DNA of 64,000 bases, taken from positions 104,122,409-104,186,408 of the forward strand of contig NC_088203.1 in the NCBI RefSeq assembly GCF_037126465.1. The letters run 5' to 3'. Made by a program: the position numbers and the translations under genes. Below the pieces are notes generated by a model. The model saw nothing but the letters and a program-made list of their open reading frames with translations. It was not told the origin of the DNA and ran no database searches. This document shows positions 23,101 through 32,341 of this stretch, piece after piece; the stretch's first letter is position 1; every line of letters starts with the position of its first letter. Origin of the DNA: Ornithodoros turicata. Taxonomy: Eukaryota; Arthropoda; Arachnida; Ixodida; Argasidae.

Positions 23101-25445
23101 TCCTGTACCATTTCACCTGCAGAACAGGGAGCACATTTTACTAAATATGTGTGGCCAGTCTCAGCTCAATAGGATCATTTCTTATTTCACTGAACATGGA
23201 AATGAAGGTAAGACTAACCTCTTGGCGTTTTCCGAGGCCAAATTGCCACGGCTGTTTTTCCTGTACCATTCCACCTGCAGAACAGGAAGCACATTTTACT
23301 AAATATGTGTGGCCAGTCTCAGCTCAATAGGATCATTTCTTATTTCACTGAACATGGAAATGAAGGTAAGACTAACCTCTTGGCGTTTTCCGAGGCCAAA
23401 TTGCCACGGTTGTTTTTCCTGTACCATTCCACCTGCAGAACAAGAAGCACATTTTACTAAATATGTGTGGCGAGTCTCAGCTCAATAGGATCATTTCTTA
23501 TTTCACTGAACATGGAAATGAAGGTAAGACTAACCTCTTGGCGTTTTCCGAGGCCAAATTGCCGCGGTTGTTTTTCCTGTACCATTCCACCTGCAGAACA
23601 AGAAGCACATTTTACTAAATATGTGTGGCCAGTCTCAGCTCAATAGGATCATTTCTTATTTCACTGAACATGGAAATGAAGGTAAGAATAACATCTTGGC
23701 GTTTTCTGAGGCCAAATTGCCGCGGTTGTTTTTCCTGTACCATTGCACCTGCAGAACAGAAGCACATTTTACTAAATATGTGTGGCCAGTCTCAGCTCAA
23801 TAGGATCATTTCTTATTTCACTGAACATGGAAATGAAGGTAAGACTAACCTCTTGGTGTTTTCTGATGCTCAATTTCGCCAGTCGTTCTCAGTCTCGCTC
23901 CACCTGCAGAATGAAGAGCTGAATATGTATGCTTAGTTTCAGCTAAATAGGTGCATTTTTATTGTTTCACTGATCACGGAAAAGAAGGTAAGACTAACCT
24001 CTTGGTGTTTTCTGAGGCCAAATTGCCGCGGTTGTTTTCTTGTACCGTTCCACCTGCAGAACAAGAAGCACATTTTACTAAATATGTGTGGCTAGTCTCA
24101 GCTCAATAGCATCATTTCTTATTTCACTGAACATGGAAATGAAGGTAAGACTAAGCTCTGGGTGTTTTCTGATGCTCAATTTCGCCGGTCGATCTCCGTC
24201 TCGCTCCACCTGCAGAATGAAGAGCTGAATATGTATGCTTAGTTTCAGCTAAATAGGTGCATTTTTATTGTTTCACTGATCACGGAAAAGAAAGTAAGAC
24301 TAACCTCTTGGTGTTTTCTGAGGCCAAATTGCCGCGGTTGTTTTCCTGTACCATTCCACCTGCAGAACAGGGAGCACATTTTACTAAATATGCGTGGCTA
24401 GTCTCAGCTGAATAGGATTATTTCTTATTTCACTGAACATGGAAATGAAGGTAAGACTAACCTCTTGGCGTTTTCTGAGACCAAATTGCCGCGGTTGTTT
24501 TTCCTGTACCATTTCACCTGCAGAACAGGGAGCACATTTTACTAAATATGTGTGGCCAGTCTCAGCTCAATAGGATCATTTCTTATTTCACTGAACATGG
24601 AAATGAAGGTAAGACTAACCTCTTGGTGTTTTCTGATGCTCAATTTCGCCAGTCGTTCTCTGTCTCGCTCCACCTGCAGAATGAAGAGCTGAATATGTAT
24701 GCTTAGTTTCAGCTAAATAGGTGCATTTTTATTGTTTCACTGAACATGGAAATGAAGGTAAGACTAACCTCTTGGCGTTTTCTGATGCCAAATTGCCACG
24801 GTTGTTTTTCCTGTACCATTCCAATTTTACTAAATATGTGTGGCTAGTCTCAGCTCAATAAGATCATTTCTTATTTCACTGAACATGGAAATGAAGGTAA
24901 GACTAACCTCTTTGTGTTTTCTGATGCTCAATTTCGCCAGTCGTTCTCCGTCTCGCTCCACCTACAGAATGAAGAGCTGATTATGAATGCTTAGTTTCAG
25001 CTAAATAGGTGCATTTTTATTGTTTCACTGATCACGGAAAATAAGGTAAGACTAACCTCTTGGTGTTTTCTGAGGCCAAATTGCCGCGGTTGTTTTTCCT
25101 GTACCATTCCACCTGCAGAACAAGAAGCACATTTTACTAAATATGTGTGGCTAGTCTCAGCTCAATAGGATCATTTCTTATTTCACTGAACATGGAAATG
25201 AAGGTAAGACTAAGCTCTGGGTGTTTTCTGATGCTCAATTTCGCTGGTCGTTCCCCGTCTCGCTCTACCTGCAGAATGGAGAGCTGATTATGTATGCTTA
25301 GTTTCAGCTAAATAGGTGCATTTTTATTGTTTCACTGATCACGGAAAATAAGGTAAGACTAACCTCTTGGTGTTTTCTGAGGCCAAATTGCCGCGGTTGT
25401 TTTTCCTGTACCATTTCACCTGCAGAACAGGGAGCCCCTTTTACT

Positions 25446-25764
25446 GCAACACAGCAACAACTAAAGATGGGTGGCCATAGACACAATGTCTATGGCCACC
25501 CTCCTTGGTCCCGTCCCTCGGCCTACCCAGTGGGGCCGTCACCACAGCTCTGCTCAGCTTCCTGAAAGACTCGGGCCTTGCGTCTGCCCTCTGACTGGGC
25601 TTTATCGTGCCATGTCGTGCCTGTACTACACTAACTGTTTTTGTTTCTTTTTTCCTTATTTTTTAGTTTATTTCGAGATTTTCTTTTTCGGAATAGGAAG
25701 CCGGCATTAGCCTGGCTCACATTTCCATTATTTTTTCTTTCTTTTCATTCTATTAAACATATTC
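25446..25764 (+). mobile_element. LINE 3'-end insertion in array 4, TSD CCCCTTTTACT
   Basis: A 319-bp non-array segment flanked by the 11-mer CCCCTTTTACT at 25435-25445 and 25765-25775. It ends with pyrimidine-rich text resembling 3' ends of arthropod LINE copies (TTTCTTTCTTTTCATTCTAT). At its left end is a perfect hairpin, GGGTGGCCATAGACA/CAA/TGTCTATGGCCACCC. A target duplication of this size fits target-primed insertion of a 5'-truncated copy. Confidence 0.6.
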
Positions 25765-26090
25765 CCCCTTTTACTAAATGTGTGTGCTTAGTTTCAACTC
25801 AATAGGATCATTTATTTCACTGAACATGGATAAGGTAAGACTAACTTCATGGTGCTTTCTGACGCGCAACTTCACATGTCGTTCTCCCTCCCGCCCAACC
25901 TGCAGAATGAAGAGCTGAATATGTGTGCTCAGTTTCAGCTCGATATGAGAATTTTTATTGTTTCACTGATAATGGAAAAGAAGGTAAGACTAACCGCTTG
26001 CTGTTTTCTGAGGCCAAATTTCGGCGGTTGTTTTCCCAATACCATCCCACCTGCAGAACAAGGAGCCCCTCTTACTCAATATGTGTGGCT

Positions 26091-26224
26091 ATTTTTTAAT
26101 TTTAATTCCGTGTTAATTCCGCAAGGCAAATAAATATAATTCCGCGAAGCAACTGTGGCTATGAGCGGTGTACAGATGGAGACAGATGGAGAGAGGACAG
26201 CAGGAAGGAGTGGGAGACAGGGGG
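26091..26224 (-). mobile_element. Truncated SINE insertion in array 4
   Basis: A segment with CGCGAAGCAACTGTGGCTAT, GAGCGGTGTACAGATGG and AGGACAGCAGGAAGGAGTGG matches the reverse complement of the 3' half of the SINE at 27946-28201. Flanks ATGTGTGGCT (26081-26090) and ATGTGTGGCC (26225-26234) look like an imperfect target duplication within an array-4 spacer. The tRNA head is missing. Confidence 0.7.
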
Positions 26225-26779
26225 ATGTGTGGCCTTAGTCTCAGCTCAATATGATAATTTCTTACTTCACTGAACATGGAAATGAAGGTAAGACTAAGCT
26301 CTTGGTGTTTTCTGATGCTCAATTTCGCCAGTCGTTCTCCGTCTCGCTCCACCTGCAGAATGAAGAGCTGAATATGTATGCTTAGTTTCAGCTAAATAGG
26401 TGCATTTTTATTGTTTCACTGATCATGGAAAATAAGGTAAGACTAACCTCTTGGTGTTTTCTGAGGCCAAATTGCCGCGGTTGTTTTTCCTGTACCATTT
26501 CACCTGCAGAACAGGGAGCACATTTTACTAAATATGTGTGGCCAGTCTCAGCTCAATAGGATCATTTCTTATTTCACTGAACGTGGAAATGAAGGTAAGA
26601 CTAACATCTTGCCCCCCTAAGACCCCTCTGCCCAAAGCATGCACTGCTAATCTTTTGGAGAACCTGATACATTGGTCCTTATAGTCTGGCTCATCAACGA
26701 ACAACAACAAATACACCGATGATAATGGATGGTCACAACAACGACGAAATCACGAGAGAGGAATGGGATAGAGTACAAC

Positions 26780-26966
26780 CTCTTTGTTTTTCTAAGTGAT
26801 CTGGAGTTGCCGGATCTCGTAATGAGTGCCTCTTTCTCCAATTTCTTTCTGCTCTCTTTCAACTCAACTCTCAGGAACAAACGGCGACATTTCCTCGAGT
26901 TTGAGGGCTTCTTGATGTTACTACTTTCTTCGGTTTCAATTTTCAGTTCTGGTCTTGGCAGATACT
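26780..26966 (-). other. Open, lysine/arginine-rich stretch ending like an array module
   Basis: On the - strand an open frame without an ATG runs from about 26966 to 26780. It contains ELKESRKKLEKEAL and ends R-S-G-N-S-R-S-L-R-K-T-K-R at AAAGAG, immediately followed by GTTGTACTC. The end resembles N-L-A-S-E-N-A-K-R and GTTAGTCTT of array 4, in the same phase. It lies just upstream of array 4 in transcription direction, so it could be a diverged leading exon; it could also be chance. No acceptor is convincing at its start. Confidence 0.25.
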
Positions 26967-27945
26967 TTTATTGACAGCCACCATGACGCGCATCCCATGA
27001 CCACGTGATGCTGTGACATATATTGCCATTCCTGACAGCCCTATAAAGTTACTGCATTTGAACGAGTTTAGCAAAATGTTACATTATTAATGGCGCAACT
27101 TGTATGGTTGTGTCTCCTATTGATTTAATTGGTACATTTCGGCTGGCCAACGCTAATGTGTCAGCATTGGTCCACGTTAGGCTTAGTCTAGACTGCAGGT
27201 GAACAGGGTATGCCTTTCCCTTAGGTGAACAAGGACGATTACATGCTGGCGTCCGGAAAGCCTTTGGGACAATTCCGTGTCTATGCAAAAAAAGAGGGTG
27301 GGAAAATACCTCCAAACATTAGTGCTTTCCCTGCTGTGCTGGGAGGTGCGCCGAGGGAGTGCAGAGGGTTGTCTTCCGTACTGCAAACATATTCAGTGCG
27401 CATGTTCCCACGTCCCGTCTATCGCCAGACTGAAAAAAAAAAGAAAAAGAGATAACCGAATCGCGCAACACGCCCTGTCAAATCAATCGAGATCACACGT
27501 TCAGATAACAACCTAGCAATGCCCCATGGAAACATTGAGGTGAACCTGCTGATAACCTGCGTACAGATGGAGTGAAAAAAGGTGAAATGCGTTTGCAGCA
27601 CTGAAAGTTTGCCAAATATGAGTGGCCATGGCACGCATTTCCTATGTTTTTGCTGATATGGGTTTATTGCAACGACGATGCCAAGAGACACTGAATGGTT
27701 TTCAATGTTCAACTTCTAGTCCAGTTGTTAGCCCAGGAAGGACTGTAGAAGCTGTAGTAGTATGGCAACCAGTAAGGTGAGGGGTAACAAAGGTTGAGAG
27801 CACAGCCACATCTTCACAATAAAAACGGGAAGAGTCTCTTGAAAAAGGAAAATACATCAACTGAAATCAACCACACTGACAGTCAGGGAAACTCGGTAAA
27901 TAGTGTCCTGCCTTGCCTTCTCGACGCCAGGTTCAATACTACAGA
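26967..27945. other. Unassigned sequence between array 4 and the SINE
   Basis: Contains CCTATAAAGTTAC near 27040, a possible TATA-like element on the + strand, and an A-rich stretch at about 27430-27450. Open frames on both strands are short and carry no motif I recognise. Nothing else is supportable. Confidence 0.4.
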
Positions 27946-28201
27946 GACCAGCTCCCGTGGCATAGTGGTTAAGATGATCGCCTTTCCACGCCGAGACTGG
28001 GAGCTGCCACGGGTTCGAATCCTGTCATCGGCTGTGCTGTCTGAGTATTTCCCTGGGTTTTCCCAGTTCCCCCTGAAGTCGGCCCAGGACGCATACTGTC
28101 CCCCCACTCCTTCCATGCTGTCCTCTCTCCATCTGTCTACGTCTGTACACCGCTCAAAGCCACAGTTGCTTCGCGGCGCTAACATGGAATAAAAAAATAA
28201 A
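27946..28201 (+). mobile_element. Full-length tRNA-derived SINE (Ruka-like)
   Basis: A 256-bp element flanked by a perfect 13-bp target duplication, TCAATACTACAGA (27933-27945 and 28202-28214). The head has an A box-like TGGCATAGTGGTT (about 27959-27971) and a B box GGTTCGAATCC (28012-28022), the internal RNA polymerase III promoter of tRNA-type SINEs. The body contains CCCCCTGAAGTCGGCCCAGG and GCCACAGTTGCTTCGCGGCG and ends in an A/T-rich AATAAAAAAATAAA tail. Several fragments elsewhere in the window match it. The Ruka family of hard ticks is my best identification, from memory of the family and not from a search. Confidence 0.85.
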
Positions 28202-28285
28202 TCAATACTACAGAATGTGGTACACCGGAAAAAAGACTTATCACAGACTTATCATCTTCATGAGGGTGATAGAGCAGTACTCCCA

Positions 28286-28873
28286 GTGGTCGAATCGACC
28301 TAGAAATGAGCACACAGAATCAGCAGAGCGTGAGCTTTAATTCGAACCCAAATTCGAGGTAGACAGAGAACCTTCCAGTTTTCGCCTTGAAAAACGCCAA
28401 GGGGTTAGGCTTACCCTTTTTCCCATTTTTGGCCAAAAAATAAAAGTGGTCGAATCGACCTCGAAATGAGCACACAGAATCAGCAGAGCGTGAGCTTTAA
28501 TTTGAGCCCAAATTCGAGGTCGACAGGGAACCTTCCAGTTTTCGCCTGGAAAAACCCCAAGGGGCTTACCCTTTTTCCCATTTTTGGCCAAAAAATAAAA
28601 GTGGTCGAATCGACCTAGAAATAAGCACACAGAACCAGCAGAGCGTGAGCTTTAATTTGAGCCCAAATTCGAGGTCGACAGGGAACCTTCCAGTTTTCGC
28701 CTGGAAAAACCCCAAGGGGCTTACCCTTTTTCCCATTTTTGGCCAAAAAATAAAAGTGGTCGAATCGATCTAGAAATGAGCACACAGACTCAGCAGAGCG
28801 TGAGCTTTAATTTGAACCCAAATTCGAGGTCGACAGAGATCCTTCCAGTTTTCGCCTTGAAAAACCCCAAGGG
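28286..28873 (+). repeat. Array 5: about 3.7 array-2 units
   Basis: GTGGTCGAATCGACCTAGAA through AACCCCAAGGG repeats as in array 2, with a few private changes (GGTAGACAG, GACCTCGAAATG, CGCCTGGAAAAACC). It begins abruptly at 28286 and lies 18.7 kb from array 2 in the same orientation. Confidence 0.95.
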
Positions 28874-28963
28874 TTTTTTTAGCTAACCCCCATTCAGCAT
28901 AAGTGGTCATAATTAACTGAAAGTTCACAGATATTCTGGTGATGGTGCGTTTTATTTTGCAGT
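28874..28963 (+). repeat. Array-1-type spacer leading to a last exon
   Basis: After array 5 the text switches to GTGGTCATAATTAACTGAAA, GATATTCTGGTGATGGTGCG and TTTTATTTTGCAG, matching the array-1 spacer and its acceptor rather than array 2. Arrays 1, 2 and 5 thus mix at this locus. Confidence 0.7.
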
Positions 28964-29101
28964 ACAAACTGGACAGAAGGAAGCAACTTCGATATTTCGC
29001 TATGAAAAATGACTTCTTGGGGCAAGCACACGTCTGGTGGGAGGACATCGTCTTCGTGTACAGTTTACACCTGTTTAGACAAACTACTCATGTTCCTATG
29101 A
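28964..29101 (+). CDS. Candidate last exon of the array-5 locus (partial)
   Basis: A strong acceptor (TTTTATTTTGCAG) is followed at 28964 by an open frame of 45 codons ending TGA at 29099-29101. The opening residues YKLDRRKQLRYFAMKND align with STENRKEDLRNWASENT of array 3: R-K-x-L-R-aromatic-A-x-x-N is kept, and synonymous or conservative changes are consistent with coding descent. It then runs on into unique sequence (FLGQAHVWWRTSSS, ending LLMFL). AATAAA follows four bases after the stop. Entry is in phase 0, like array-1 cores and unlike array-2 cores. The 3' part also lies at the edge of the adjacent fold-back element, whose far arm carries a similar AATAAA, so that element may have supplied the signal. 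Confidence 0.5.
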
Positions 29102-29105
29102 ATTG

Positions 29106-29111
29106 AATAAA
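29106..29111 (+). terminator. AATAAA poly(A) signal candidate
   Basis: AATAAA four bases after the TGA of the preceding candidate exon, in A/T-rich context. Confidence 0.45.
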
Positions 29112-29939
29112 TTTTGAAAACAATGTAGTTTCTTAAATACATTCAGGCTACAGCCAATATGTTGTGGAAGACAGGTTGAAGACATGCGAAGGTATGTAGA
29201 AAAAGTTATGGGAAAAGTTATCACAACAACAATTACGGTGCAAGATAGCTGTAGAAATTTCTGTATGTGATTATCAAACATTGAGAGAGAATAAATGTAG
29301 AGAGGAGCGGTTTCGGTTTAGTGGAGGTAGCGCAGCAAAGTTAGAATACGAAACTTGCGGGAATAGGACCAATTATTGCGCCAGGGAGGTAAAGGACACC
29401 CCTTCGGACGAGTCTATTAATGGACTCGTCCAGGGGTGTCCTTTCCCACCCCGGAAGAGTCCATGTAATTCCAGTCGCCTTCGTTGACCTTGGCCGACCT
29501 CTAATTGACCTCTATATGACCTCCTAGACGACGTATTTTTACTTCGGGAATTCGCACAATTTAGTACGAAAACGGCTTAAAGTTTTTGCAATGAGGTCAC
29601 CTTGTTTGACATTGTTCGACCTTGTTTAACCTTATTTGACCTCTAATGTGGCCTTGAATTAGTTCCAGACGTCCCCGCTAGGGGGCTACCTATAATTTTT
29701 TAAAAATACGCAGGATTTGCCGTACAGGACGCCAATCAGTACCAAAAGTCAAGATTTTTCTCCAAAATACAAATATCTCCTAGCGGGGACGTCAGGAACT
29801 AATTCAAGGCCACATTAGAGGTTAAGTAAGGTTAAACAAGGTCGGACAATGTCAAACAAGGTGACCCCGTGCAAAAACTTTGGGCCGTTTTCGATTAAAA
29901 TCGCACGGATTCTTATGGGCATGAGGCGGTCTTCCTAGA

Positions 29940-29990
29940 GGTCACGTGGAGGTCAAGCAGAGGTCAACTAAGGTCAACCAAGGTGACTGG
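29940..29990 (+). promoter_or_regulatory. AGGTCA half-site cluster
   Basis: Five AGGTCA/AGGTGA motifs recur at 10-11-bp steps (AGGTCACGTGGAGGTCAAGC and onward to AGGTGACTGG). AGGTCA is the nuclear-receptor half-site; direct repeats spaced 4-5 bp are DR4/DR5-like. The opposite arm has the mirrored TGACCT cluster at about 29485-29525. Function is only inferred. Confidence 0.3.
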
Positions 29991-30370
29991 AATTACATGG
30001 ACTCTTCCAGGGAGGGAAAGGACACCCCTGGACGAGTTCATTAATGGACTCGCCCGAAGGGGTGTCCTTTACCTCCCTGGGCGAAATAGTGCTCTTTCTG
30101 TAAACAAGTTTCGTACTCTGTCCTTCCTGTGCCACCACAAACCGAAACACCGCCTCTGTACATGGTCTTTTAGTATGTTTCATAATGATATATCAAATTT
30201 CTACAGCTGTCTTTTTTGCTGTATTTCTTTTACCGTATTTTTTGTAGTGGTAAATTTTCTGACACATCGTTACATATCTTCCGCGCGTTGTCTTCAACAG
30301 CATGTTGTCTATGCACCGAAGATTATATTACAAACACTCAGAAAATGTATTATTAAGTTTTATTAAATTC

Positions 30371-31689
30371 CTACCCAAGACATGAAGATTTAATCCCTGT
30401 GACGATAATACATGTATTACACCATGAATCAATTTATATCAATAAATAAACCAATAAATCAATTTGAATCAAAATGTTGGACAAGCCTGACAACTAGAGC
30501 CCTGTGACGGTACGTCAAGAGTACACGTCAAGAGCCCTGTGACGGTACAAAACAGCAAAGCGACAAGAAGGAATATCAGAAGCCCATCTTCTTCTTTAAA
30601 TCTTGAAATAAGAAGGAAAGAATACATATACTATATTATATGTAAATGGGTGTAAATGTGCAGTTTGGTCAAGGTTTCCAACTCTTTTTCTTTTTCTTTT
30701 TTCACAAATTTGGGGGGATAATTCACATCTTTTTATTGTTCTCGAGATCGGCCGAAACGAAGAACAAGACGAACTTTTGGCTAACCTCTTCATTTTTCAT
30801 ATCACTTCCCTGAACTCATCCCACCGCACATTGGAAAAGGCAAGGATCGAAGCAGCTACTTCCTGGTGTGGATCCACATGCAAAAATCCTCAAGTCGAAT
30901 TTATAGCCGTGTGAATTTATAGTTCTCTGTTAATACTACTGTACTTTACTAGGAATGCTTACTGAAACACGGTACAGACGACACAGTACAGACGAGTTAC
31001 AGACGAGTGTGTGCGGGTGCTGGACGTGGTGAAGTCAACATGAACATCAACTCAACATGGCGAACATCCGCAATATATACCGCGCGTACACGTTTATTTT
31101 TAATGTGTTCGTTCGCCTCCTCCTCGTAATAGCTGGACATAGCAATATAGCTGAACGTATTTCCATTAGTCAGGAAAGTGAGTAGAACCGACCATACATG
31201 CAACTGAAGGAAATCTGGATACGCAGTCCAATGCACAGTTTTCTTTGCGTGGCGTCGCTGCCGTGCTTGATTGGTAGCGTGTCTGGCAAGGGGCTGTCTT
31301 GCTCAACCGCTTGTGCAAGAAGACGTCTGGACACAGCTGCCAACATTTTGGTCACGGTGAAACATCTTTGTTGCCATGGGACGGAGCCGGGATTCTCGGG
31401 GGCCTGTGAGCTGCGACCAGGAAAGGACCACAAGCTGGAACAACCACTGGAGGAGAAAGATATTTGTAACTTTAGATGAAGGAAGGTATTGGGTTTCTGG
31501 GACGAGTGTTCCGACGAATTTTCTAGGGAAAAATAACTGGTCCGGAGAAAAATTTCTGCCGCAATGTGGTGAAATGCACCAATAGATCGCAGCTTCACAC
31601 ATCGTGTCCCCTCGATGACACGTTTCTATCGCTCGTTTACTCGACCCTCCACTCGAGCTGTTCGTCGAGACACGCTTTTGCGCTTCATA
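30371..31689. other. No recognised feature
   Basis: Includes a short duplication of AGAGCCCTGTGACGGTAC near 30500-30548 and an open frame of 93 codons at 31198-31479 without motif or codon pattern I trust; the opposite strand is equally open. Nothing supportable. Confidence 0.5.
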
Positions 31690-31832
31690 ACTGGCGTGCA
31701 CGCTCGGTGGTGGGAGCCAAGGTGGTGGGTTCGAATCCTATCACTGGCTGTTTTGAAAGGGTCTTCCGAAGACTCTCCAAACAAATGTCGGCACGGTACT
31801 CCCTGAAGTCCGCACAGGGCGCATAATAACTT
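31690..31832 (+). mobile_element. Diverged SINE copy, 3'-truncated
   Basis: A tRNA-like head with B box GGTTCGAATCC (31728-31738) is followed by a body containing GTCGGCACGGTACTCCCTGA and GCACAGGGCGCATAATAAC. This matches the SINE body (CAGTTCCCCCTGAAGTCGGC, CCAGGACGCATAC). The 3' third is absent. Confidence 0.7.
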
Positions 31833-32320
31833 CTGTTCAAACAACACAGGGAACAATGGGAATAGCGTGGTCCCTACTGTCTTCATTTCCTGCACGATAA
31901 CTGTGTTTCGATAAAAAGAAAACGGAAAAAGAAAAACAACAATTACCAAACAGGCTGTCACACGAATAGGCAGCCTTCAATGGTCATCGAAACCATCGGG
32001 TATCAAATATGCACCTAAGGACACCTAGCGTGTAACGTAGAAGCTTCTCAAACTGCTACTTCTCAAAGCAACTTCTATCGCTGTCGAGAGCCTTTTCACC
32101 CAGCCCTATAGCTTGGGGATGAACCACTTTTACCCTACATGAAAACTTTCAACTTTTTTTTAGAGCTATCGGCTATTTAAATGCTTTATAACTGTATGAA
32201 TTTCCCTTTACTGTGGTTTAACCCTGAAATTCTGAAGTAATTTGGCTTTAATTGAGCAGTTTTACCTTGCGACACATATCACTATTTTAGCGCACTATAA
32301 CCTTAGTTGCTCGTGCGCCA

Positions 32321-32341
32321 TCATCATCATCATCATCATCT
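32321..32341 (+). repeat. (ATC)n microsatellite
   Basis: Seven perfect CATCAT-type trinucleotides. Confidence 0.9.

Larger units (their letters stand above)
20178..26620 (-). repeat. Array 4: about 37 inverted tandem units of ~162 bp
   Basis: Read on the - strand each unit is a donor GTTAGTCTTACCTTCATTTC, a spacer with CCTATTGAGCTGAGAC and TAGTAAAATGTGCTCC, an acceptor TGTTCTGCAG, and a 54- or 56-nt core ending GCCTCAGAAAACGCCAAGAG. This is the array-3 architecture in the opposite orientation with a shorter, about 106-nt, spacer. Two core types alternate. A 56-nt type reads V-K-W-Y-R-K-N-N-R-G-N-L-A-S-E-N-A-K-R. A 54-nt type (for example near 20740, 23860, 24640) reads W-S-E-T-E-N-D-W-R-N-stop-A-S-E-N-T-K. 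Neither gives an unbroken chained frame. The block 21800-23300 is most uniform. Interrupted by insertions at 25446-25764 and 26091-26224. Confidence 0.95.
29098..30370. mobile_element. 1.27-kb fold-back (palindromic) element
   Basis: Two imperfect arms of about 600 bp are inverted around a centre near 29730. Matching landmarks are the AATAAA ends (29106 and, inverted, about 30358), GCTGTAGAAATTTC (about 29252) against GAAATTT/CTACAGCTG (about 30195), TGTAATTCCAGTC against GACTGGAATTACA, and CCCCGCTAGG (29673) against CCTAGCGGGG (29779). Each arm carries a GGACGAGT..TTAATGGACTCGTCC cassette and a run of AGGTCA or TGACCT motifs. A shortened relative lies at 19210-19720. No transposase frame is seen. 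Confidence 0.75.

Noticed and set aside
27225..27516. Frames ending in K-K-K-K-R near the A-rich tract
   Set aside because: They rest on a poly-A stretch (about 27430-27450) and have no further support.
28012..28022. A functional tRNA gene at the SINE head
   Set aside because: A and B boxes are present but no full cloverleaf can be drawn, and the element has a SINE body, A-rich tail and target duplication.
31198..31701. Overlapping frames of 93-142 codons on both strands
   Set aside because: Both strands are equally open, no motif is recognised, and no splice-bounded exon could be defined.
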